DNA of 64,000 nt. Source: Vibrio ichthyoenteri ATCC 700023. Its GTDB lineage: Bacteria; Pseudomonadota; Gammaproteobacteria; Enterobacterales; Vibrionaceae. The stretch's first letter is position 1. Every line of letters starts with the position of its first letter. The position numbers and the translations under genes were made by a program. The stretch covers positions 1 to 64,000 of the forward strand of contig NZ_AFWF01000231.1 in assembly GCF_000222605.1 (NCBI RefSeq), in the 5' to 3' direction. The notes beneath the pieces were generated by a model. That model ran no database searches. It had not been told where the DNA came from and was given only the letters and a program-made list of their open reading frames with translations. Shown here in pieces: positions 8,735 to 17,669 of the stretch.

Positions 8735-11398
8735 ATGTCTGATATGAAGCATGACGTAGATGCACTGGAAACTCAAGATTGGCTGCAAGCGCTTGAATCA
8801 GTTGTACGTGAAGAAGGTGTAGAACGCGCTCAATATTTACTAGAGCAAGTTTTGGATAAAGCTCGTCTTGATGGCGTTGATATGGCTACAGGTATCAACA
8901 CAAACTACATCAACACGATTCCAGCTGCGCAAGAACCTGCTTACCCAGGTGATACAACGCTAGAGCGTCGTATTCGTTCAATCATTCGCTGGAATGCGAT
9001 CATGATTGTACTTCGCGCATCTAAGAAAGACCTAGACCTAGGTGGTCACATGGCTTCTTACCAGTCTGCAGCAGCATTCTACGAAGTATGTTTCAACCAC
9101 TTCTTCCGCGCTCCAAACGAGACGGACGGCGGTGACTTGGTGTACTACCAAGGTCATATCTCTCCTGGTATCTACTCGCGTGCATTCGTTGAAGGTCGTC
9201 TAACTGAAGAGCAGCTAGATAACTTCCGTCAAGAAGTAGATGGTAAAGGTATTCCTTCATACCCACACCCTAAACTAATGCCTGAATTCTGGCAGTTCCC
9301 AACGGTATCGATGGGTCTAGGTCCAATTTCAGCTATCTACCAAGCTCGCTTCTTGAAGTACCTTGATGGCCGTGGTCTTAAGCAAACTTCAGCTCAACGT
9401 GTTTATGCCTTCCTAGGCGACGGTGAGATGGATGAGCCAGAATCACGCGGCGCGATCTCGTTCGCTGCACGTGAAAAACTAGACAACCTATGTTTCCTAA
9501 TCAACTGTAACCTACAGCGCCTAGATGGCCCGGTTATGGGTAACGGTAGCATCATCCAAGAACTAGAAGGCCTATTTAAAGGTGCTGGTTGGAACGTTGT
9601 TAAAGTTATTTGGGGTAGCAACTGGGATTCACTACTTGCGAAAGACACCACTGGTAAGCTTCTTCAACTAATGAACGAAACTATCGATGGTGACTACCAA
9701 ACATTCAAATCTAAAGATGGCGCATACGTACGTGAGCACTTCTTTGATAAGTACCCAGAAACAGCTGCACTTGTTGCAGATATGACTGATGACGAAATCT
9801 TCGCACTTAAGCGTGGTGGTCATGATTCATCTAAACTGTTTGCTGCGTTCAACAATGCAAAAGAAACCAACGGTAAACCAACTGTAATCCTAGCGAAAAC
9901 AGTTAAAGGTTACGGTATGGGTGATGCAGCAGAAGGTAAAAACATTGCGCACGGTGTGAAGAAAATGGACATGACTCATGTTCAACACCTACGTGATCGC
10001 CTAGGTCTAGAAGACATTCTTTCAGATGAGAAGATCAAAGAACTTCCATACTTGAAACTAGAAGAAGGCACGCCTGAGTACGAATACATGCACGCTCGTC
10101 GTAAAGCTCTACACGGCTATACACCTGCGCGTCTGCCTAAATTCACTCAAGAATTCAAAGTTCCTGAGCTAGAAGAATTTGCGCCGCTTCTTGGTGAGCA
10201 AAAGCGTGAAATCTCGACCACAATGGCTTATGTACGTACGCTAAACATTCTTCTTAAAGATAAGAACATTGGTAAGAACATCGTTCCTATCATCTGTGAT
10301 GAAGCGCGTACATTCGGTATGGAAGGTCTATTCCGTCAGGTGGGTATCTACAACCCACACGGTCAAGAATACACTCCAGAAGACCGCGGCGTAGTGTCTT
10401 ACTACAAAGAAGCGACTTCAGGTCAGGTTCTACAAGAAGGTATCAACGAGCTAGGTTCAATGGCGTCTTGGGTTGCAGCTGCGACTTCATACAGCACCAA
10501 CGATCTACCAATGATCCCATTCTACATCTACTACTCAATGTTCGGTTTCCAACGTATTGGTGACATGGCATGGCTAGCAGGTGACCAACAAGCGCGTGGC
10601 TTCCTACTAGGTGCTACAGCGGGTCGTACAACACTGAACGGTGAAGGTCTACAGCACGAAGACGGTCATTCGCACATCATGGCGAACACTGTACCTAACT
10701 GTATCTCTTACGATCCAACGTTTGCTTACGAGCTAGCGGTAATCATGCAAGACGGTATCCGTCGCATGTACGGTGAGAACCAAGAGAACGTTTACTACTA
10801 CCTAACAGTAATGAACGAAAACTACGCAATGCCAGCAATGCCAGAAGGCGCTGAAGAAGGCATTCGTAAGGGTATCTACAAGCTTGAGTCTTACGCAGGT
10901 AGTAAGGGCAAAGTTCAGTTAATGAGCTCTGGTACTATCATGAATGAAGCGCGTAAAGCAGCACAGATCCTAAGTGAAGATTACGGCGTAGCGTCTGACG
11001 TATTCTCTGTAACGTCATTCAACGAACTAACTCGTGATGGCCAAGCGGTAGAGCGTGACAACATGCTACACCCTGAAGCAGAAGCGAAAGTACCGTACAT
11101 CACGACTGTTCTTGGTAACGAGCCTGCAATCGCAGTGACGGATTACATGAAGAACTACGCTGAGCAAGTACGTGCATTTGTTCCAGCTGAGTCTTACAAA
11201 GTGTTGGGTACTGATGGCTTCGGTCGTTCAGACAGCCGTGAAAACCTACGTCGTCACTTCGAAGTGAACGCAGGTTATGTGGTAGTTGCAGCTCTAACTG
11301 AGCTTGTGAAACGTGGCGATATGGATAAATCTGTGGTTGTTGAAGCAATCAAGAAATTCAACATCGACACTGAAAAAACTAACCCACAATACGCATAA
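8735..11398 (+). CDS. aceE: Pyruvate dehydrogenase E1 component
   Basis: Thiamine-diphosphate-dependent decarboxylase that oxidises pyruvate and transfers the acetyl group to the E2 lipoyl arm. It is a homodimeric, single-chain E1 of 887 residues, the E. coli length. The ThDP/Mg motif begins GDGEMDEPES at about residue 228 and ends at the NCNLQRLDGP segment. The pyrimidine and C-terminal transketolase domains follow. Codon choice is strongly biased, as expected for an abundant enzyme. A Shine-Dalgarno-like AGAAGGA stands upstream. It is followed by aceF after 29 bp, as one operon. Confidence 0.97.
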   Translation: MSDMKHDVDALETQDWLQALESVVREEGVERAQYLLEQVLDKARLDGVDMATGINTNYINTIPAAQEPAYPGDTTLERRIRSIIRWNAIMIVLRASKKDLDLGGHMASYQSAAAFYEVCFNHFFRAPNETDGGDLVYYQGHISPGIYSRAFVEGRLTEEQLDNFRQEVDGKGIPSYPHPKLMPEFWQFPTVSMGLGPISAIYQARFLKYLDGRGLKQTSAQRVYAFLGDGEMDEPESRGAISFAAREKLDNLCFLINCNLQRLDGPVMGNGSIIQELEGLFKGAGWNVVKVIWGSNWDSLLAKDTTGKLLQLMNETIDGDYQTFKSKDGAYVREHFFDKYPETAALVADMTDDEIFALKRGGHDSSKLFAAFNNAKETNGKPTVILAKTVKGYGMGDAAEGKNIAHGVKKMDMTHVQHLRDRLGLEDILSDEKIKELPYLKLEEGTPEYEYMHARRKALHGYTPARLPKFTQEFKVPELEEFAPLLGEQKREISTTMAYVRTLNILLKDKNIGKNIVPIICDEARTFGMEGLFRQVGIYNPHGQEYTPEDRGVVSYYKEATSGQVLQEGINELGSMASWVAAATSYSTNDLPMIPFYIYYSMFGFQRIGDMAWLAGDQQARGFLLGATAGRTTLNGEGLQHEDGHSHIMANTVPNCISYDPTFAYELAVIMQDGIRRMYGENQENVYYYLTVMNENYAMPAMPEGAEEGIRKGIYKLESYAGSKGKVQLMSSGTIMNEARKAAQILSEDYGVASDVFSVTSFNELTRDGQAVERDNMLHPEAEAKVPYITTVLGNEPAIAVTDYMKNYAEQVRAFVPAESYKVLGTDGFGRSDSRENLRRHFEVNAGYVVVAALTELVKRGDMDKSVVVEAIKKFNIDTEKTNPQYA

Positions 11399-11427
11399 GC
11401 AACGCTTAATTAAAAGGTAGATAAGCA

Positions 11428-13323
11428 ATGGCAATCGAAATTAATGTACCAGACATCGGTGCGGATGAGGTTGAAGTTACTGAGATTCTTGTAAGCGTTG
11501 GCGACAAGGTTGAAGAAGAGCAGTCTCTAATCACAGTTGAAGGCGATAAAGCTTCTATGGAAGTTCCTGCATCTCAAGCGGGTATCGTTAAAGAAATCAA
11601 AATCGCTGTTGGCGACTCGGTTTCTACTGGTTCTCTAATTATGATTTTCGAAGCCGAGGGTGCAGCGCAAGCTGCACCTGCTCCAGCGGTTGAAGCGGCT
11701 CCAGTAGCGGCTCCTGCGGCAGCAGCGGCAGTCGAATTGAAAGAAGTTCACGTACCAGACATTGGTGGCGATGAAGTTGAAGTGACTGAAATCATGGTAG
11801 CAGTTGGCGACTCAATTGAAGAAGAGCAATCTCTTCTAACAGTTGAAGGCGACAAGGCTTCTATGGAAGTACCAGCGCCATTTGCCGGTACTCTAAAAGA
11901 AATCAAAATCGCGGTGGGCGATTCAGTATCAACTGGCTCACTTGTGATGATCTTTGAAGTTGGCGCAGCGGCGGGTTCAGCTCCTGCAGCTCCAGCGGCA
12001 GCAGCACCAATTGCAGCGGCTCCAGCAGCGTCGGCAGCAAAAGATGTACACGTACCAGACATCGGTGGCGATGAAGTTGAAGTGACTGAAATCATGGTAG
12101 CGGTTGGTGATACAGTGGAAGAAGAGCAATCTCTAATCACTGTTGAAGGCGACAAAGCATCGATGGAAGTACCGGCACCTTTCGCGGGTACCATCAAAGA
12201 GATCAAAATCGCAGCTGGCGACAAAGTAACCACTGGTTCTCTAATCATGGTCTTTGAAGTAGCAGGCGCAGCTCCAGTAGCGGCACCAGTTGCTCAAGCA
12301 GCTCCAGCGCAAGCGGCAGCACCTGTTGCAGCGGCGCCTAAAGCAGAAGCTCCAGCAGTTGCAGCAACTGGCGACTTCCAAGAGAACGGTGACTACGCGC
12401 ACGCATCTCCAGTGGTTCGTCGTCTTGCTCGTGAATTTGGCGTAAACCTTTCTAAGGTTAAAGGTACTGGTCGTAAGAGCCGTATCCTTAAAGAAGACGT
12501 ACAGTCTTACGTTAAAGATGCACTGAAACGTCTAGAGTCTGGTGCTGCGGCATCTGGCAAAGGCGGTGACGGCTCTACTCTTGGTCTACTACCATGGCCA
12601 AAAGTTGATTTCAGCAAGTTTGGTGAGACCGAAGTTAAGCCTCTTTCTAAGATCAAGAAGATTTCAGGTGCTAACCTGCACCGTAACTGGGTAATGATCC
12701 CGCACGTTACACAGTGGGATAACGCTGACATCACTGAGCTAGAAGCATTCCGTAAAGAGCAGAATGCAATCGAAGCGAAGAACGACACTGGCATGAAGAT
12801 CACACCACTTGTGTTCATCATGAAAGCTGTTGCGAAAGCACTAGAAGCGTTCCCTGCATTTAACTCTTCACTTTCTGACGATGGCGAAAGCATCATTCTG
12901 AAGAAATACGTGAACGTAGGTATTGCAGTTGATACGCCAAACGGTTTAGTTGTTCCAGTTTTCAAAGACGTGAACAAAAAAGGCATCTACGAGCTTTCTG
13001 AAGAGCTAATGGTTGTGTCTAAGAAAGCACGTTCTGGTAAGCTGACGGCAGCTGACATGCAAGGCGGCTGTTTCACTATCTCGAGCCTAGGTGGCATCGG
13101 TGGTACTGCATTTACGCCAATCGTAAATGCACCAGAAGTGGGCATCCTTGGTGTGTCTAAGTCTGAAATCAAACCTGTTTGGAACGGTAAAGAGTTTGAG
13201 CCGCGTCTACAACTTCCACTGTCACTGTCATACGATCACCGTGTGATTGATGGTGCTGAAGGTGCGCGTTTCATTACTTACCTAAACAGTGCGCTATCAG
13301 ACATCCGTCGTCTCGTTCTGTAA
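11428..13323 (+). CDS. aceF: Dihydrolipoyllysine acetyltransferase, PDH E2
   Basis: Core of the pyruvate dehydrogenase complex, moving acetyl groups from E1 to CoA. Three tandem lipoyl domains, each with the [10 protein letters not shown] loop, carry lipoylated lysines at K41, K143 and K243. They are joined by Ala/Pro-rich flexible linkers. The peripheral subunit-binding domain starts near residue 325 ([15 protein letters not shown]). The catalytic domain ends with SYDHRVIDG, catalytic H604 and D608. At 631 residues it has the three-domain layout of E. coli. A stem-loop follows at 13341-13364, before lpd. Confidence 0.97.
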   Translation: MAIEINVPDIGADEVEVTEILVSVGDKVEEEQSLITVEGDKASMEVPASQAGIVKEIKIAVGDSVSTGSLIMIFEAEGAAQAAPAPAVEAAPVAAPAAAAAVELKEVHVPDIGGDEVEVTEIMVAVGDSIEEEQSLLTVEGDKASMEVPAPFAGTLKEIKIAVGDSVSTGSLVMIFEVGAAAGSAPAAPAAAAPIAAAPAASAAKDVHVPDIGGDEVEVTEIMVAVGDTVEEEQSLITVEGDKASMEVPAPFAGTIKEIKIAAGDKVTTGSLIMVFEVAGAAPVAAPVAQAAPAQAAAPVAAAPKAEAPAVAATGDFQENGDYAHASPVVRRLAREFGVNLSKVKGTGRKSRILKEDVQSYVKDALKRLESGAAASGKGGDGSTLGLLPWPKVDFSKFGETEVKPLSKIKKISGANLHRNWVMIPHVTQWDNADITELEAFRKEQNAIEAKNDTGMKITPLVFIMKAVAKALEAFPAFNSSLSDDGESIILKKYVNVGIAVDTPNGLVVPVFKDVNKKGIYELSEELMVVSKKARSGKLTAADMQGGCFTISSLGGIGGTAFTPIVNAPEVGILGVSKSEIKPVWNGKEFEPRLQLPLSLSYDHRVIDGAEGARFITYLNSALSDIRRLVL

Positions 13324-13340
13324 TTGAGATAAGACGAATC

Positions 13341-13364
13341 AGAGGCGGCATTTTTGCCGCCTCT
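13341..13364 (+). terminator. Stem-loop after aceF
   Basis: AGAGGCGGCA, TTTT, TGCCGCCTCT: a 10-bp GC-rich stem 18 nt after aceF, followed only by TCTATC. The poor U-run suggests partial termination, which would set lpd expression apart from aceEF. The 264-bp aceF-lpd spacer is long enough to carry a separate lpd promoter, as in E. coli. Confidence 0.6.
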
Positions 13365-13587
13365 TCTATCAAAGATATTTAAATAATTGGATCTTCCTGT
13401 GCGAGCGCATAGAGAGAGTCGAATTGTTGTCTAGCTCACAGGCTAAATTGAATTACTTTTCACATCGTTAACATCTCTGTAAACTATTGACGGTCTGAAA
13501 AAGCTGTTTAAAACAATAAAAAACGTTTGAAACAATAATCTCAATACCCATTCAGCCTGTTAGGGATAATGACTACAAGAGGTCAAA

Positions 13588-15018
13588 ATGAGCAAAGAAA
13601 TTAAAGCCCAAGTTGTTGTACTTGGTTCTGGTCCTGCTGGTTACTCTGCTGCCTTCCGTTGTGCAGACTTAGGTCTTGAAACTGTGCTAGTTGAGCGTTA
13701 CAGCACTCTTGGTGGTGTCTGCCTTAACGTAGGTTGTATCCCATCAAAAGCACTACTGCACGTATCGAAAGTTATCGAAGAAGCAAAAGCACTTTCTGAG
13801 CACGGCATCGTATTTGGCGAACCGCAAACTGACATCAACAAGATCCGTTTGTGGAAAGAAAAAGTAGTAACACAACTGACTGGCGGTCTTAGCGGTATGG
13901 CTAAGATGCGTGACGTAACGGTTGTAAACGGCTACGGCAAATTCACCGGCCCTAACTCAATCCTTGTCGAAGGCGAAGGCGAGTCAACAGTGGTTAACTT
14001 TGACAACGCTATCGTGGCTGCGGGTTCTCGTCCGATCAAACTGCCGTTCATCCCACATGAAGACCCACGTATTTGGGATTCAACCGATGCACTTGAGCTG
14101 AAAGAAGTTCCTGAAAAACTGCTTATCATGGGTGGTGGTATCATCGGTCTTGAGATGGGTACGGTTTACCACTCACTGGGTTCTAAAGTTGACGTGGTTG
14201 AGATGTTCGACCAAGTTATCCCAGCAGCAGACAAAGACATCGTAAAAGTATTCACTAAACGCATTGAGAAGAAATTCAACTTGATGCTAGAAACGAAAGT
14301 AACAGCAGTTGAAGCGAAAGAAGATGGTATCTACGTTTCAATGGAAGGCAAAAAAGCGCCAGCAGAAGCTGAGCGTTACGATGCCGTTCTTGTTGCTATC
14401 GGTCGTGTACCAAACGGTCTTCTTATCGATGGCGCGAAAGCCGGTATCGAAATTGATGAGCGCGGCTTTATCAACGTTGATAAGCAAATGCGTACTAACG
14501 TACCGCACATCTTTGCTATCGGTGATATCGTTGGCCAACCAATGCTTGCGCACAAAGGTGTGCATGAAGGTCACGTAGCGGCAGAAGTTATTTCTGGTAA
14601 GAAGCACTACTTCGATCCTAAAGTAATTCCTTCAATTGCTTATACTGAGCCAGAAGTGGCATGGGTTGGTAAAACTGAGAAAGAAGCGAAAGCGGAAGGC
14701 ATCAAGTACGAAGTGGCGACATTCCCATGGGCTGCATCAGGTCGTGCAATCGCATCTGACTGTGCAGACGGTATGACTAAGCTAATCTTCGACAAAGAGA
14801 CTCACCGCGTCATTGGTGGTGCTATCGTGGGTACTAACGGTGGTGAACTACTAGGTGAAATTGGTCTTGCAATCGAGATGGGTTGTGATGCTGAAGACAT
14901 CGCACTGACTATCCACGCTCACCCAACTCTACATGAGTCAGTGGGTCTAGCGGCGGAAGTGTTTGAAGGTTCAATTACTGACCTGCCAAACAAAAAAGCA
15001 GTGAAAAAGAAAAAATAA
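13588..15018 (+). CDS. lpd: Dihydrolipoamide dehydrogenase (E3)
   Basis: FAD flavoprotein that reoxidises dihydrolipoamide on pyruvate and 2-oxoglutarate dehydrogenases (and the glycine cleavage H protein), using NAD+. Of 476 residues, the N terminus has the FAD fold GSGPAGYSAAF and the redox pair C45-x4-C50 (CLNVGC). The NAD fold GGGIIGLEMG is central, and the catalytic His-Glu motif HAHPTLHE is near the C terminus. Because it serves several complexes, a separate promoter in the 264-bp gap after aceF is expected. A strong terminator follows. Confidence 0.97.
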   Translation: MSKEIKAQVVVLGSGPAGYSAAFRCADLGLETVLVERYSTLGGVCLNVGCIPSKALLHVSKVIEEAKALSEHGIVFGEPQTDINKIRLWKEKVVTQLTGGLSGMAKMRDVTVVNGYGKFTGPNSILVEGEGESTVVNFDNAIVAAGSRPIKLPFIPHEDPRIWDSTDALELKEVPEKLLIMGGGIIGLEMGTVYHSLGSKVDVVEMFDQVIPAADKDIVKVFTKRIEKKFNLMLETKVTAVEAKEDGIYVSMEGKKAPAEAERYDAVLVAIGRVPNGLLIDGAKAGIEIDERGFINVDKQMRTNVPHIFAIGDIVGQPMLAHKGVHEGHVAAEVISGKKHYFDPKVIPSIAYTEPEVAWVGKTEKEAKAEGIKYEVATFPWAASGRAIASDCADGMTKLIFDKETHRVIGGAIVGTNGGELLGEIGLAIEMGCDAEDIALTIHAHPTLHESVGLAAEVFEGSITDLPNKKAVKKKK

Positions 15019-15035
15019 TTTCTGACTAGATAAAT

Positions 15036-15066
15036 AAAAACCGCAGCCTAGGCTGCGGTTTTTTTA
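15036..15066 (+). terminator. Intrinsic terminator after lpd
   Basis: Perfect palindrome CCGCAGCCTAGGCTGCGG (15041-15058) extended by A5 before and T7 after. It is 18 nt past the lpd stop and sits between convergent lpd and luxR, so it probably works in both directions. Confidence 0.92.
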
Positions 15067-15115
15067 TTACTCAAATTGGTGTATTTGACGAAGATAAGGG
15101 TCGCAATGACGCGAC

Positions 15116-15730
15116 TTACTGCTCTTCTTTATAAATACACAGCATGTTTAGGTAGCTGTCTGCCAATTTCAACATCGCCTGTTCATCGGTGTGGCGATTA
15201 GCTTGTACAAACAGTGAGTAACAAATACCGTGGAAAAGCGTCGCCAGATCGGCAGGATCATGATCGTTACACACTTCACCACGCTCCATCGCTTTGATAA
15301 ACATATTTTGTACTAGCAACTGGTTGGTACGATTCGTCGTCACAAATAGTGGCCATACTTCATCACGTGTTGATGCGCTCCACTCAAACCATACTTTAAG
15401 CCAATGGCAATCTTCAGAAATCAGATTCACCATTTCAGAGGTAAGATTTGCGAGATTTTGTTTTGCGTGTAAATCTAAGTCGATATTGTCTGACAGAAAA
15501 TTAGAGAACTGACGGACAACATAATTCAGTACGTCATCGACTAAATCTTCACGAGTAGGGAAATAGTTAAATACCGTAGCCACCGATACTTGTGCTATTT
15601 CTGCAATATCAGCATGACCGCCACGACCAATACCACGTCGTGCAAACACATCCAGTGAGATATCCATCAGCTGTTGCTTACGTTTTTTGGGCGACAGGCG
15701 CGTGCGGGGTCTTTTTGCTATAGAGTCCAT
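15116..15730 (-). CDS. luxR: Quorum-sensing master regulator, LuxR/HapR/OpaR/SmcR type (TetR family)
   Basis: Vibrio master quorum-sensing transcription factor of the TetR fold, unrelated to the V. fischeri autoinducer receptor also named LuxR. At high cell density it activates or represses hundreds of genes, including biofilm, protease and competence functions. The 204-residue protein begins MDSIAKRPRTRLSP. Its helix-turn-helix, RGGHADIAEIAQVSVATVFN then YFPTREDLVD, is essentially that of V. harveyi LuxR and HapR. The ligand-pocket region LKVWFEWSASTRDEVWPLF is also conserved. It lies between lpd and hpt, as known for V. parahaemolyticus opaR. A Qrr-type target overlaps its leader. Confidence 0.95.
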   Translation of the reverse strand: MDSIAKRPRTRLSPKKRKQQLMDISLDVFARRGIGRGGHADIAEIAQVSVATVFNYFPTREDLVDDVLNYVVRQFSNFLSDNIDLDLHAKQNLANLTSEMVNLISEDCHWLKVWFEWSASTRDEVWPLFVTTNRTNQLLVQNMFIKAMERGEVCNDHDPADLATLFHGICYSLFVQANRHTDEQAMLKLADSYLNMLCIYKEEQ

Positions 15731-16136
15731 ATTAATTTAAATCCTTGCCAAATGAGTTGATTACATCCATGCACATCATCATTCTTAGGTTCTCTTATCC
15801 AACATCGCGATATCAATGGAATAAGAGTACTGCAGACCTCGGAAAATAAGGCGCATCTTTGTAAATGGGCTTTGCCCTAATTAGTATTTTATTAATTGTT
15901 TATCGCGTTAATGAGTGTAATGGTGCATATGGTTGTGGTCAACATTTTCAGTACAGATAATAATCAATTTTGTTAGTAACGTGCGAAAGGTCATACTGTT
16001 TTTATCTTGTTTCAGAGAATTGTCGTTGCTTGAGGTTTATTCTCTTTCTGTACAGGTGTTAAACTACGCGCTTGCAAACGCCCAACGGTGTCTGAGCTAC
16101 TATTATTAGACGCTAAAAATGACAAACGAGAGTGGT
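15731..16136. other. luxR-hpt intergenic region
   Basis: About 400 bp, AT-rich, between divergent luxR and hpt. It contains the luxR leader and presumably both promoters. The stretch near 15879-15903 (TTAGTATTTTATTAATTG) loosely resembles LuxR-type operators, and autoregulation is known for this family, but the match is not good enough to call a site. No small gene or RNA was recognised. Confidence 0.5.
15741..15759 (-). promoter_or_regulatory. Ribosome site and probable Qrr sRNA target of luxR
   Basis: Read on the minus strand, the leader shows CAACTCATTTGGC directly before AAGGAT, ten nt from the ATG. The Qrr small RNAs of vibrios carry a conserved GCCAACTGACGTTG core. Its GCCAA and TG..GTTG parts can pair here and cover the Shine-Dalgarno. 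Qrr repression of this mRNA is established in V. harveyi and V. cholerae; pairing in this strain is inferred. Confidence 0.6.
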
Positions 16137-16667
16137 ATGAAACATACAATAGAAGTAATGATTTCTGAGCAGGAAGTGCAGGAACGTGTACGTGAATTAG
16201 GTAAGCAGATCACTGCTCATTATCAAGGTAGTGAAGACTTGGTATTGGTTGGCTTGCTGCGTGGCTCATTTGTCTTTATGGCTGACCTTGCACGTGCGAT
16301 TGACCTCACTCACCAAGTGGATTTCATGACTGCATCTAGCTATGGCAACACCATGGAGAGCTCGCGTGACGTACGTATCCTAAAAGACCTTGATGATGAC
16401 ATCAAAGGCAAGGATGTACTGTTAGTTGAAGATATTATCGATACAGGTAACACGTTAAATAAAGTACGTGAAATCCTATCGCTACGCGAACCAAAATCGA
16501 TTGAAATCTGTACGTTGCTGGATAAGCCATCGCGCCGTGAAGTGGATGTGCCAGTACAGTGGGTTGGTTTTGAAATTCCAGATGAATTTGTTGTGGGCGT
16601 TGGTATCGACTACGCACAAAAATACCGCCACTTACCGTACATTGGTAAAGTGGTTCCTCAAGAATAA
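16137..16667 (+). CDS. hpt: Hypoxanthine phosphoribosyltransferase
   Basis: Purine salvage enzyme converting hypoxanthine (and guanine) plus PRPP to IMP or GMP. It has the type I phosphoribosyltransferase fold with PRPP loop [13 protein letters not shown] and the C-terminal DKPSRRE and [16 protein letters not shown] segments that contact base and phosphate. I start at ATG 16137 (176 residues): GAGAGTGG stands just upstream, and MKHTIEVM matches the E. coli N terminus. The in-frame ATG at 16119 has no ribosome site. It is divergent from luxR and followed by a bidirectional terminator. Confidence 0.95.
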   Translation: MKHTIEVMISEQEVQERVRELGKQITAHYQGSEDLVLVGLLRGSFVFMADLARAIDLTHQVDFMTASSYGNTMESSRDVRILKDLDDDIKGKDVLLVEDIIDTGNTLNKVREILSLREPKSIEICTLLDKPSRREVDVPVQWVGFEIPDEFVVGVGIDYAQKYRHLPYIGKVVPQE

Positions 16668-16694
16668 GCGATTGCACACTTGAGTTAACGAATG

Positions 16695-16721
16695 AAAAAG
16701 CCCATCAATGATGGGCTTTTT
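16695..16721. terminator. Bidirectional terminator, hpt/can
   Basis: AAAAAGCCCATC, AAT, GATGGGCTTTTT: a 12-bp stem with A-run and T-run arms, centred between convergent hpt and can. It can end transcription from both sides. Confidence 0.92.
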
Positions 16722-16755
16722 GCTACTTATAGCGGCAGTGATGTTCGTTGAGAGA

Positions 16756-17424
16756 TTAACGACACAGCAGTTTGAAATCAGGGTTAAGGATCTCTTCTAG
16801 CGAAGATAGGTAAGAGGCTTCCACCGACTCTTTCGAATTGGAGCGATTGCCCAAATACTGCAAACGTCCATCATCAATACCATAAACCACACCGTGAATT
16901 TCCACTTCTTGGCCGCGCTCCCATGCATTTTGAATGATGGTTGAGTTGCCTAAGTTATACACTTGCTCTGCTACGTTGATTTCACCCAGTTTATCGGCTT
17001 TATCTTCGATCGCCATCTGGTCAAGGTAAGTACGGTGTTTGAAATAGATATCACGAATATGCAATAACCAGTTATTGATCAGTCCCAATTGTGGGTTATC
17101 AATCGCCGCATTGACACCACCACAGCCATAGTGGCCGCAGATAATGATATGCTTGATTTTGAGTACATCAACGGCGTACTGCACCACCGATAAACAGTTT
17201 AAGTCCGTGTGCACAACCAAGTTGGCGACGTTACGGTGAACAAACAACTCGCCAGAGAATAATCCGGTTAAACGTTCTGCTGGGACGCGGCTGTCAGAGC
17301 AACCAATCCAGAGAAAGTCAGGCTTTTGCCCTTGTGCAAGTCGGGTGAAATATTCAGGTCGTTCTGATTTGATTTCTTCAGACCATTTCGAGTTATTGTC
17401 GAATAACTGTTTCATTTTCGGCAT
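16756..17424 (-). CDS. can: Beta-class carbonic anhydrase
   Basis: Zinc enzyme interconverting CO2 and bicarbonate in the cytoplasm, needed to supply bicarbonate for carboxylases in air. At 222 residues it aligns with E. coli Can through most of its length. The zinc ligands are C42 and D44 (GCSDSR), H98 and C101 (GHYGCGG), with R46 completing the Asp-Arg dyad. It is divergent from a SulP-family transporter across 245 bp, which suggests joint work in inorganic carbon supply. ATG 17415 is an alternative start. Confidence 0.95.
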   Translation of the reverse strand: MPKMKQLFDNNSKWSEEIKSERPEYFTRLAQGQKPDFLWIGCSDSRVPAERLTGLFSGELFVHRNVANLVVHTDLNCLSVVQYAVDVLKIKHIIICGHYGCGGVNAAIDNPQLGLINNWLLHIRDIYFKHRTYLDQMAIEDKADKLGEINVAEQVYNLGNSTIIQNAWERGQEVEIHGVVYGIDDGRLQYLGNRSNSKESVEASYLSSLEEILNPDFKLLCR

Positions 17425-17669
17425 TGTGGTTACTTATATCCCTAAAGTTTCTACTCCACAATATACACAATGTTACAAAGCCATTCTCTAAAAAAATGCA
17501 TGAAAATGCACTCATCTGACGTGTTGATGTAGTCAAAATCATAAACTTAGTCATATTTATGCCACTTTCGTTAATTGTTACTAAGGTGTGATGCAATTAA
17601 CACTGTCGTATCGCTAGTAACGTTTGGTAATATAATTCGGTTTAGCTGTTTACTATTGCAGGGAGCGAT

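Noticed and set aside
8159-8788. 209-codon minus-strand frame across pdhR and the aceE start
   Set aside because: It lies antisense to a clear PdhR gene and has no recognisable features.
15879-15903. Possible LuxR-type operator in the luxR-hpt gap
   Set aside because: The AT-rich stretch only loosely resembles the consensus palindrome; chance matches are likely in such sequence.
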